A DNA stretch of 64,000 nucleotides from SZAS-79 sp963844255 (GTDB lineage Bacteria; Pseudomonadota; Gammaproteobacteria; Burkholderiales; SG8-39): contig CAWJNP010000028.1 in assembly GCA_963844255.1 (NCBI GenBank), positions 1 through 64,000 on the forward strand, in the 5' to 3' direction. Shown here piece after piece: positions 51,072-60,902 of the stretch; positions within the stretch are counted from its first letter, which is position 1; each line of letters opens with the position of its first letter. A program made the translations under genes and the position numbers. The notes under the pieces were generated by a model. That model was not told where the DNA came from. It saw only the letters and a list, made by a program, of their open reading frames with translations, and made no database searches.

Positions 51072-52759
51072 CTATTCATCGTCGGTCGGTACTGGCGGCA
51101 GCATTCGATCGTCAGCAGTGGGCTTTTCCGTGTTGTCGGTTTCCTGGTCTGTTTTCGGCATGGGGTCCTCACCCGTCATCCGGTAGGCAGCGGAAGCGGA
51201 TGCAGGGAACTCATCAATCGTTGTCATCGGGCCGCGCCGAATCCCGTTCCTCATTTCCCAACCACCGCCGAGAGCCTTGTAGGTGGCGACCATCGCGAGG
51301 GCGGCATTACTCTGGACGCCTGCCATCGTGTTTTGGGTTTGGACGAGAGACTCTTGCAGGTTGAACACACGGTTAAAGTCAGTTGCACCGCTGCGGTATT
51401 GCGCGACAGCCAAATCAACAGACTTTTGCGAGGCACTGACCGCCTGATTCGCATATCTCAATCGATCCAGCGATTTCAGAAACTGGTTGATTCCTGTCTC
51501 AACTTCCGAATTGGCCTGTAGCACGGTTTGCTGATAGTCAACCGCGAGTTGTTGGAAGCTCGCGTTTTGCAGGTTGACGTTGTTGACCAAGCGTCCATAG
51601 TTCAGGATGTCCCAGTTAAAGCCGGGTGAGATTCCTCCGCCCGAACTGGATGACTTGAACAGATCCGAGAAATTCTCCGACCCCAGAGCAATCGAACCGA
51701 CGATCGAGAAGTGGGGAAGAAGATCAGCGGTAGCGACGCCGATTGCAGGCACTTTGAGCCGCGACTTGTCTTTCGGCAGCCCGCACATCGGGCCGACGAC
51801 GCAATAGATTCGCGGGCACACCCACGACAAGATCTGCCGGCGGTATCGGAATCGGGCCAACTCCCAGTTCTGGTGTCAAATCCCGAGTCGGAAGTCCAAG
51901 GAGTACACACAGGCTGTTGTTGGCACTTCGGACTTGGCTCTCGTACAGAGGAATCGACTGCTGGGTGTTCGACAACACGGTCTGGGCTTGCGTCACATCC
52001 AGCTCGGTCACTGCGCCGCTCTTGAAGCGAACTTGGGCGTAGTTCAGTGATTGCTCCTGGATCTCGACGTTGTCTCTGGCATACTGCAGTTGCTGCTGAG
52101 CCGTCCGCAAATCGATGTAAGTTGACGCGGTTTCGCTTAGCAGACAGATTAGGACATTGTCGTAGTCTTCAACTGAGGCATCCAGGTTGGCATCTGCCGA
52201 CTCGATGTTGCGACGGAACTTTCCCCAGAAGTCGACTTCCCAAGCTGCCGAAAGCCCTAAGGCCCCCGTGCTATACCAATGGTTGGGCGGGGAGTTGACG
52301 ATGTTTTCGCTGATCCCTGTTTGCGTGAAGCTGCCGTTTGCTTCCTGCTGCTGGGGGAACAAACCGCCGACGGCGATCGAGCGCAGGTAACGAGCCTGCA
52401 AGACGCGAAGGCCAGCGGATTTGACCGACAGATTCTGCTGATAGGTCTGCTCCATCAGCCCGTCAAGAATCGGGTCGTTGAACGAGGCCCACCAGTCGGC
52501 ATAGTTGGGCAGCTCGGCGCGGACGCGTTGGTCGTACTCGTCGATCCAAGTGTCGGCGACCGGCGCGGCCGGCTTGCAATACTCGGGGCCGACTTTGAAA
52601 CCATTCTGAACGTAGTCGCGAAAGCTGCCGGTATGGGCACAACCAGCTGAACATCGTGGCAAGTCCAATCACGGCGAGTCCCAACGCCTTGCGCGGAGTC
52701 ACCGTGCGACGCGTCGCTCCCATCGATTGTGACAATGGCTTTTGATTGGCTGGTAACAT
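51072..52759 (-). CDS. NodT/OprM-type outer-membrane efflux factor (frameshifted)
   Basis: About 560 residues of a TolC-like channel lipoprotein. The N-terminus MLPANQKPLSQSMGATRRTV leads to a hydrophobic segment and lipobox SAGC. Two OEP repeats follow, with WWASFNDPILDGLMEQTYQQ, GLSAAWEVDFWGKFRRNIES, RFKSGAVTELDVTQAQTVLS and RRRPDVRAAERQVAAQSA in the first, and AVAQYRSGATDFNRVFNLQE in the second. Frameshifts near 52650 and 51745 split it. The C-terminus is acidic and low complexity. It is the natural outer-membrane partner for the HlyD adaptors. Confidence 0.88.
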
Positions 52760-52913
52760 CTAGGAATCTCCGTATTCCGACGTAAATGACGTAACCGTGT
52801 TTTGCAATTCAACAGTTGATCGCTATCGGGGCATATTCCATTACGCACTCTCCGATACACGGCGTCTTAGCTCTCACCGCTCTTGACGCACAACACTCCA
52901 CTCATGCAATGGT

Positions 52914-54322
52914 TTAGAAATCGATTTTGGCTCGCATGCCCAAGACCAACGCCGTGTCGCGTGCCTGAATGGCCGGTTCAACTGCCTGCAGGTCAAATGT
53001 CACATGAAACCAAGGGTTAATCTCTGCGTTGTAGTAAACCTCGCCACCTTGAACGTTGCCCAGCGGAGTGATGCCACTGAATACATCTTTAAAGTCGCTG
53101 TTAAGCCCGTTGTAGAAGTAGCCCACTCCCGCGCGATCCTGTGGTCGGCTGTCCATCAGGCCGAAACCTTCCAGCGACACAGCCGTCGTCACTTTAAACG
53201 GACTTGTTTCTTGATCGGCGAAGCCCACATAGCCAAAGAGTCGCGTGTATCGCTTTTCGTTGCAGCGATCTTGCCAAAGCCTTTGTTCGGCCAGATAGGC
53301 TGCGGACCAAGTGCCTGACTGCTCGGCAGGAATCACGCCGCCCGCTGGCGGGATCACCCAGCCCTGCGTATCAAACGAGGTGTAGTCGCCAGTCGCATAC
53401 GTACCCACCAGCGTGTGTGTACCAGCCAAGCCACCGAAAGTTCTGAATAGCGTCTTAGCAGTCCGATCATCTCGACGCCATTAGGAAAGTCTAAGCCAAC
53501 GGTGGTGGGACTGTTCTGGCTCTCCAATACGACGAAGGCGGCTTCTGGGCCACGTTCGCCAGCCTTGATGATTCCGGCCGCGTTGGTCACCAAGGGAGTA
53601 CTGGGGATGACAGTCAGCGGAAGCCCAAGCGATGTGTTCATGAATCCATCGCGTCCCACGCCCCAGTCAGGAAAGAACCCGCCCCAAAGTTCAACAACGT
53701 TCGCTCGACCAAACGTCGCAATGATTCCGCCTTCGAGCTGCTGCGCGTACATCAGGTTGGTGAGCCCAAATGATTCTTCCGCCCTCGGTGTGAGCAACTG
53801 GGTATTGACCGGAGCGAGTCCAACGGCATCGCCAATCACGTTTTGGCCGAACTGCCAATCGGCGGCATGAATCGCTAGCGAGCCGCCTTTCCATAGACCG
53901 AGCTTCTCAGTATCGGCAGTCAGGTAAAGATCGAATTTGCTTCCGTAACGAAATCGCTGTTCGCCACCGCCACTGGCGACACCTTGGTAATATTGTGTTA
54001 GCGAACTGGTGGCAACTATTCCGTGCTCGGCAAGGCCCGGCTTGATTCCCGACCAGTCACCCAGCAAGGTTTCGCGGCAACCAAGGCACAAGCACTTGGA
54101 TTGATCGCATGATTGGCAACGCACCGATTGGCAGCGACACGCGTCGCAGCCACTTGTGGGACCACATGCATTATCACACGCAGTGTCACAACGCTCGGCA
54201 TAGCGATCGCACTGTGCAAAAAGCGGTTGGATGTAGCCAAGGACAAAGACCATTAAGATTAGGGCGATTGGTCGAGTGCTGGTCAAGAGACGAATCCTTT
54301 CCGAATCGTTTCCGATTCCCAT
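52914..54322 (-). CDS. OprB-type carbohydrate-selective porin (frameshifted)
   Basis: About 470 residues. After a signal peptide (about 1-37) comes a 45-residue Cys-rich stretch (CDRYAERCDTACDNACGP to CLCLGCRETL), then the OprB barrel: GDWSGIKPGLAEHGIVATSS, LTQYYQGVASGG, KFDLYLTADTEKLGLWKGG and GGFFPDWGVGRD. It ends EVYYNAEINPWFHVTFDLQ with a terminal Phe (AKIDF), as expected for an outer-membrane protein. A frameshift near 53425 splits it. OprB porins pass sugars or serve as wide channels. The Cys-rich insert is unusual for the family. It lies upstream of the efflux factor on the same strand. Confidence 0.82.
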
Positions 54323-54750
54323 GGCCACGCACGTCCGTGTGATGGCGTTTGTTGTTTACAGCGTTCACATCGGGCAAACTGGATCGAGAAGCCCCAGCCG
54401 TCAAAGTGGTCTGCAAGTCAAGAGGTAGAACGTCATGATCGTCTTACGGCGGTCCATCAGGTATGCTCGGACGGCTCGATAACGTGAAGATCGTCGCGAG
54501 CCGCACAGCAATTTAAATGGACCAGACTGCGTGGCACGAAGTGACATGGCTTCACGGCAATTGTGACGGTTATAAGGAATCGAACGACCGCAAATCACTC
54601 GTTTTTCACTCATTCTGAGTGATGCTCGGCGGCAGAAGGACTTCTACATTGAACGCCCTGAGGCGAATCGTCTCTGCGACCCTGAGGCGACCTAGAACTC
54701 TCGCTCTGCAAACGAACCAATATCAACTGCCAATCGACCTGAACTGAACC
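54323..54750. other. Intergenic region between porin and regulator remnant
   Basis: A 430-base gap without a supportable gene. It contains the best copy of the efflux-cluster palindrome (54594-54623). It is the likely promoter region of the leftward porin gene. Confidence 0.35.
54594..54623 (+). promoter_or_regulatory. Efflux-cluster motif, copy 3 (palindromic)
   Basis: Outer arms ATCACTC (54594-54600) and GAGTGAT (54617-54623), plus an inner perfect repeat TCACTC (54606-54611), five-base loop, GAGTGA (54617-54622). The core ATCACTCGTTTTTCACTC matches copy 1 and copy 2. The downstream flank (CGGCGGCAGA) also resembles that of copy 1 (CGACGGCAGA). It is about 270 bases upstream of the porin start and just before the AraC-type remnant. 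Confidence 0.5.
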
Positions 54751-55190
54751 TGTCCCATTGAAATTCGACCCAAAAAAACGACAACGGAGAACGGATCGTC
54801 GTCGTCGACCCGCGCTGACGAGTTCGTCGAGGCGGTTCGATCTGCAATCCACACGAATCTGACCGGCCGAAGTCTGACCATTGACCGCTGCGCCAGCAAC
54901 TCGGAGTCTCTCGCGCCGCACGCTGCAGCGGATTCTGACGGAAGCCGGCTGTCCGTTCCGTCGCCTGGTCGACGAAATTCGCCAGGAGATCGCGGAGGAG
55001 TCATTGATGGATGAGGGCAAGACGTTCCGTCGAAATCGCTCATCAGTTGGACTATGCCAATGCCGCGAACTTTGCACGTGCATTCCACCGTCTCTCAGGT
55101 GTCACGCCGACTCAGTTTCGCCATGGTATCCGGCTGCGGAGCTCGCCCAAGTGTGATGCGAAGAAGGACAATTATCGACCGTTTAGTTGA
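54751..55190 (+). pseudogene. AraC-family regulator, C-terminal DNA-binding domain (frameshifted remnant)
   Basis: Bridging frames gives DEFVEAVRSAIHTNLTGRSL, TIDRCA, SRRTLQRILTEAGC, FRRLVDEIRQEIAEESLMDE, then IAHQLDYANAANFARAFHRL and SGVTPTQFRHGIRL before the TGA at 55188-55190. These are the two helix-turn-helix units of an AraC/XylS regulator, including the F-x-RAFHR-x-x-G-x-T/S-P signature. Breaks fall near 54898 and 55022. No N-terminal sensor domain or start is visible, so it is either decayed or heavily damaged by sequence errors. It could have regulated the adjacent porin/efflux genes. Confidence 0.65.
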
Positions 55191-55320
55191 GCGAATTGCG
55201 CCGTGTGCGAAGACTCCGCAGTGAATGTATGTCGTACCCCGGCTAGCGACATCCGCCACTGGCTCATTGCCCCACCGACCGCGACACAACAGCCGCAAAC
55301 CAAGCTGATTGGATTCAATC

Positions 55321-56101
55321 ATGATTGCAAATAGTATTGTTGAGTCAATCACTCAATTCGGAGTCATGATCGCAATAGTTGTGATTGTAGCCGTCATGTT
55401 GGCGACGACGGCGTCGGGGAAATCTATCACTCGCTTTTTGCTTCCCCGAGCGGTAACCGATGTGGTGTCCAAACTGTTGCCGAGATCCCTAGTCACAGAC
55501 GCGAAGGCCACCGACTTTGCTCAATTTCAGTTGCAGGTGAGCGGAACAGCACATCTAAAAACGGTGCACGTCCGTCGCTTAGCAGAAATGACAATCGCGT
55601 GGACGTATGATGAATCAATCGAGTTCCCGCAGACCGGGATGTATGCCTTCAACCGTTTCCGGCACAATCTCAAGACAGGGCGCAGCCTTGATACCAGAGA
55701 AGGTCAAGGCACGCATTGATCGAGCACTAACCGACACCCTGAAGTCAAAGCAGTTTCAGCCAGCTGATACGGACGTAGCCGATATCTGGATCAGCGTATT
55801 TGGAGCTTTAGAAAATGAGGTCTCGCTGCAGGCTATGTCAGAATCATTCGATCGGCCTGACGATGATGAGTGGCGCGAAGCCCTCCGCACGGCGATGGCA
55901 CATGGTCGTGCCGAAGAAGCAACAACACTCGGTCGCGGGTCTCTGGTGCTTGACATCGTCGATTCGCAAACAAAAGAAGTGATTTGGAGAGCAGCATCCA
56001 TCGCAGACATACTGGTAGATGTCGACGATGCTGAAAAAGAGCGTCGCACGGGTATCGCGATCGGCGAAATGCTACAACGGTTTCCACCACGTCGTGTCTA
56101 A
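55321..56101 (+). CDS. DUF4136 domain protein with membrane anchor (frameshifted)
   Basis: About 259 residues. One N-terminal helix (SITQFGVMIAIVVIVAVMLA) replaces the lipoprotein signal usual for DUF4136. Family features are the early TDFAQFQLQV/IAWTYDESIEF region and ARIDRALTDTLKSKQFQPAD, followed by DVADIWISVFGALEN, TLGRGSLVLDIVDSQTKEV, IWRAASIADI and the end ERRTGIAIGEMLQRFPPRR. One frameshift near 55685 joins the halves. DUF4136 proteins are envelope proteins of unknown function. It lies upstream of the DUF1254-channel gene on the same strand. Confidence 0.7.
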
Positions 56102-56211
56102 GGGACTTGCAACGCCGTGCATGCTCGCGGGAGAAAAGCAAAATGAATCATGAATGGCAAGCTGTTTCGCTAGGGATTGTCTTCGGCAAAGCCGGACGTT
56201 CGGTGATTGAA

Positions 56212-58633
56212 ATGCAGCGACTCTTGCGAACAATCATGTCGTGCATCGTGCTGGCGGGGCTGACCGGTGCGAACCGACGCAATGGGGCAGGAACTATCGC
56301 CGGTGGAGGCTCAGACGATTGCTCGTGAAGCGTACATCTACGGTTACCCAATCGTCGAAAGCTACCGGACGATGTATGCCTTTGCGATCGACGCGACGGC
56401 GATGAATTCAAGGCACCGCTCAATACGCTCAAGCACGAGGCCAACGTCTTCACACCCGCTGACAACCGTGGTTGTCACGCCCAACGCCGACACGCCCTAT
56501 TCGTTTTTGTGGATGGACTTGAGGAGTGAGCCTGTCGTGCTCGGTGTCCCAGCCATGGAGGAGGGACGCTACTATTCGATCCAGTTGACGGACCTCTTCA
56601 AATTCAATTTCGATTACATCGGTTCCAGGATCGACCGGCAACGGCGCAGGGCAATACCTGATCGCCGGGCCGAGTTGGACAGGCGAGACGCCAACGGGCA
56701 TTAGCAAAGTCATTCGATGTGAAACCGAATTTGCGTTTGCCATCTATCGCACGCAGTTGCGTCGGGCCTGATGATCTTGAGAATGTTAAGGAACATTCAG
56801 AAGCAATACACGGCTAAGACTTTGAGTGAATTTGCGGGTGAGCCAAAGCCGACGCCCGCGACCCAAACCGAGTTTCCACTTCCGTTGTCTGATGCTGGCT
56901 CCGATCTCGCCTTCTTTTCAACACTCAATTTCGTGCTGCCGTTCTGCCCGCCTGACCCATCGGAACAGGAACTCGTGACTCGACTGGCACGCATTGGTGT
57001 CGTTGCCGGTGAGCCGTACGATGTTGCCGCGGTCAGCCCCGAAATTCAGGAAGCACTCACCAAAGGAATGGCGGAAGGTGAGGCTGCGATCACGGCAGCG
57101 GCTGCCAAGTTAAAGGTCGCCGAGGTGATTGGCACACGCGATTATCTTGGCAGCGACTATCTGATCAAGCGCGCAGTGGCTGCGAAGCTCGGGCGTTACA
57201 CCAATTCCAAAGAGGAAGCACTCTATCCGTTGTATCTCTCGGATGCCGAGGGAAAGCCGCTCGATGGGAGTGCAGGCAAACTATGTATTGAAGATCGGAT
57301 CGGAAGAACTGCCACCGGTCAACGCGTTCTGGTCCATCACGGTTTACGACAGCCAGAGCAACGCACTGGTTGCAAATCCGATCAGCCGATATCGAATCAG
57401 TTCGTCCATGATTTCGACTCGCTCAACCGCGATGCGGACGGCGGCCTGACATTCTCCATTCAGTTTCACGTCTCCGGACGAAGAACAGGCGGCCAATTGG
57501 TTACCGGCGCCCAACGGCCCGTTCTACATGGTCATGCGTTTGTATTGGCCGAAGCCGGAAGCCTACGACGGCACGTGGACGCCGCCGTTGGTTTGGGCAG
57601 CTGACTCGGCGCCCACATCGGCCGTGCAAAAGCCTGCCGGCGCCGAGGCGGCCGAAGAAGTGAAGCCGTCGGTGCTGGTCGATGAGCCCAAACCCGAGAT
57701 GGAACGTCCGACCGTCTGGGGCGAACCGACGGAGGTTCAGGTGGCGATCTACGTCATCGACGTCGACGAAGTCGACTCGGCCGATCAGAGTTTTGCCGCC
57801 AGCGTGTATTACGAAGCACGATGGAAGAATCCGTTACTGCGTCACAAAGGACCCGGGCCGATGCATCGCGGAATCTCGGATGTCTGGACTCCTCGACTGA
57901 CGATCATCGGCCAACAAATGGCGTGGCGATCGTTTCCCGAGTCCGTCGAAATCCAACCGGACGGCACCGTGATCTCTCGACAAAAGGTGTGGGGTCGGTT
58001 TTCGCAGCCGCTGATGCTCCGCGATTTTCCGTTCGATCAGCAGACGTTGTCGATTCAGCTTGTCGCGGCGGGACTTTCGGAAGAACACGTCAAAATGGTG
58101 CCGCTTGTCAATGAAGCGGGCAGATCATCCGGCATCGCGAACAAATTTTCGTTGCCGGACTTTGACGTCGAGTCGTGGGAGGCCTCTGCCGACTCCCTAC
58201 TACCCTGACGAAGGCCAAGTCGGCGTGGCTGGATATGAAATGAAGATCAACGTCCATCGTCAGCCGACCTACTATATCCTCAAGGTCATCATTCCCTTGT
58301 GCCTGATTGTCATCATGTCCTGGTTGCCTCGGTGGATTGACCCCGAGCAAATCGGAACGAATATCGGTGTATCGACGTCGGCGTTTTTGACTCTGGTTGC
58401 TTACTTGTTTGCGATCACAGTTCTCTTGCCGCGCGTCTCCTACATCACTCGAATGGACCGGTTCATTCTGCTTTCGACGCTGACGGTATTTGCAGGCTTG
58501 ATCCAAACCGTCTTCAATACAGTTTTGATTCGAGGCAAGAGACGGACAACGGGCCGAACGGATCGACCGCTGGTCGCGGTTTGTCTATCCGATCCTGCTG
58601 GCGCTAGTGCTGGGATATTCCTTCCTGTTTTGA
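56212..58633 (+). CDS. Exported DUF1254-DUF1214 protein fused to a pentameric ligand-gated ion channel (frameshifted)
   Basis: A signal peptide (MQRLLRTIMSCIVLAGLTGA) starts at 56212. DUF1254 follows (REAYIYGYPIVESYRTMY, VVVTPNADTPYSFLWMDL), then DUF1214 (LPPVNAFWSITVYDSQSNAL, NWLPAPNGPFYMVMRLYWPK, DGTWTPPLVW). Without a stop, an Ala/Pro/Glu-rich linker (about 57600-57720) leads into a Cys-loop-type receptor. Its extracellular domain (VDSADQSFAASVYYEARWKN) has the prokaryotic Pro-loop LRDFPFDQQ (58017-58043). M1 lies at about 58270, M2 at 58345-58422 (TNIGVSTSAFLTLVAYLF), M3 at 58450-58527, and M4 ends at the TGA 58631. Shifts occur near 56265, 56395, 56450, 56640, 56765, 57285, 57415, 57490, 58190 and 58540. 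The domain joint itself (57528-58190) is one unbroken frame. Confidence 0.75.
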
Positions 58634-58648
58634 CAAAATTGAGTCGCC

Positions 58649-60846
58649 ATGAGCCAAAATTCCTCCGTAAACCAGTCCCGTTTTTCGCGGTTGCGATCGG
58701 TGACCGGGTCGGCGCTGACCACTAGTCTGCTCACGCCAAGGCGAATGTGGCTTGGCCCGGCGCTGACTGCGGTTGTGATTGCGGTCGTTGGATGGATGGC
58801 GCATCGATCGGTTGAGGACTCGGTCAAGACAAACGTTGCCGAACAACTTCAGGCGTTGCTCAACGCAGATCTGGCCACACTGGAATTCTGGTTTGAGGAA
58901 CGGCGCGTCGACGCGCGCTCCATGGCGAGAATGAAACGTGTCAGTGAGTCGGTCGCGCAGCTGTCCGTGACAGCACAACAGGCCACGCCGGAGGAGGTCA
59001 CCGCTGCACTACTTGACGAGCGATGCGATGGGTGAACTTCGAGAACGGATGCGGCCTCTGCTTGAGTCAGGCCGCATCGAAGGGTTTGTCGTGATCGACC
59101 AGAGCGGCATGGTGATCGGCCGCGATCAGAACACCGCGGTCGGAGACAGCTCGCTCGTCGCACGATTTCAACCTGTCCTGGAACCCGTCTTTGCAGGAAA
59201 CACTGTCATCATCCCACCGTTCCCAAGCGTGTTACCGCAAGTCGATCGGGATGGATCCATGCGAGCTGGTGTGCCAAACATGGCCGTGGCGAGCCCCGTC
59301 AAGTCCGATGACGGAGAACCGATCGCCGCACTTTGCCTGACGTTGAACCCCGCGAAGGAGTTCACCAAGATTCTGCGAGTGGCGCGTTACGGGAAGAGCG
59401 GTGAAACCTACGCCTTCAATGCGGAGGGGTTGATGATCACCGGCAGCCGATTTGATGACGAATTGAAGAGGATCGGTTTACTTGCGGACGACGAACAGAC
59501 GCGTTCGGTGCTGAATGTTCACATTCGCGACCCAGGCGTCGACCTCACCCAGGGAAACAGACCAACACTCCGCGGGCCGGAGCAACCGCTGACTCGCATG
59601 GCGGCGGACGCAATCAGTGGAGGAGAAGGTGTCGATGTGGATGGCTACCGCGATTATCGCGGTGTCCGCGTGGTCGGCGCGTGGAAATGGTTGCCCAGAG
59701 AAAACATTGGGATTGCGACGGAAGTGGATGCCGCGGAGGCCTTTCGGCCGCTGTACGCTTTGCGCCGCGCGTTTGGAGTCTTGGCTGGATTGCTGGGGTT
59801 AACCACGATTGGGCTTGGTGGGCTCGCGGTTTATGCTTCGCGATTGGAACTTCGCGCCCGGCGGTCTGCGCTCGAAGCGAAACGACTCGGCCAATATGCC
59901 CTCGGTGAAGAACTCGGTGCGGGTGGGATGGGGGTTGTTTACCGCGCTCACCATGACATGCTCCATCGGCCTACCGCTGTCAAGCTTCTGCATGTGGATA
60001 AAGACAGACGAACAAGCGATCGCTCGGTTTGAACGCGAGGTGCAACTGACAAGCCAACTGACGCATCCGAACACGATCGCGATCTACGATTACGGCCGCA
60101 CGCCCGAAGGCGTCTTCTATTACGCGATGGAATATCTGGACGGAATCTCGCTGCAGGATCTGGTCGATCGTTTTGGACCGCTGCCTGACAATCGTGTCAA
60201 TCACATTTTGGGGCAACTTTGCGGCTCTCTCTCGGAAGCTCACGGACTTGGACTGATTCATCGTGATATCAAGCCGGCCAACATCATGCTGACCAAATGC
60301 GGCGGCATGTGTGACTTCGTCAAGTTGCTCGACTTCGGGTTGGTGAAGTCGCAAAACGCGGGCCGCAACGTGACGCTCGCCGGATCGCTTACCGGAACAC
60401 CGCTCTATATGTCGCCCGAAGCCATCCAGCACGAAGAGCTCGACGCGCGCAGCGATCTGTATGCGGTGGGAGCCGTCGGATATTTCCTGCTGACGGGCAC
60501 TCCGGTCTTCGATGGCAAGAGTATCGTCGATCTATGCAAACAGCATCTCCAGGCGACTCCGCAGCTTCCTTCGGAGCGATTAGGCAAACCGATCGATGAG
60601 CAGTTGGAGCAGCTAATCTTGCGATGTTTGGCGAAACGTCCAGACGACCGCCCGGCGAGCGCCGAATTGTGCGAGGAAGAATTATTGGGTTGCCCGTCGG
60701 CGAGTCGCTGGACGCAAGTGCAAGCCAAAGCATGGTGGGCCGAGCACTTGGTGGTCGATCCGTTGGCAGGCGACACCGCAGTGGACTCGCACGACGTCAC
60801 CGCGACGATCGACGTGACAATGGACGTGCAGCGGCCAACTGAATAG
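58649..60846 (+). CDS. Membrane Ser/Thr protein kinase with Cache sensor (frameshifted)
   Basis: About 732 residues. One helix near residues 34-52 (LGPALTAVVIAVVGWMAHRS) and a large periplasmic double-Cache domain (about 58830-59730; FVVIDQSGMVIGRDQN and GKSGETYAFNAEGLMITGSR) come first. A second helix (GVLAGLLGLTTIGLGGLAVY) follows, then a Hanks kinase: G-loop GEELGAGGMGVVYRAHHD, AVKLLH, HRDIKPANIML, LDFGLVKS and GTPLYMSPEAI. All catalytic motifs are intact. Frameshifts lie near 59020 and 60005. ATG 58649 lies 15 bases after the channel gene's stop, which suggests an operon. It probably phosphorylates cytoplasmic targets after sensing a small ligand outside. Confidence 0.87.
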
Positions 60847-60902
60847 GAAGTTTATCTCCTGCTCGATTCGGCAGATTCCGAACGAAAACGCTGACGACAA
60901 GG

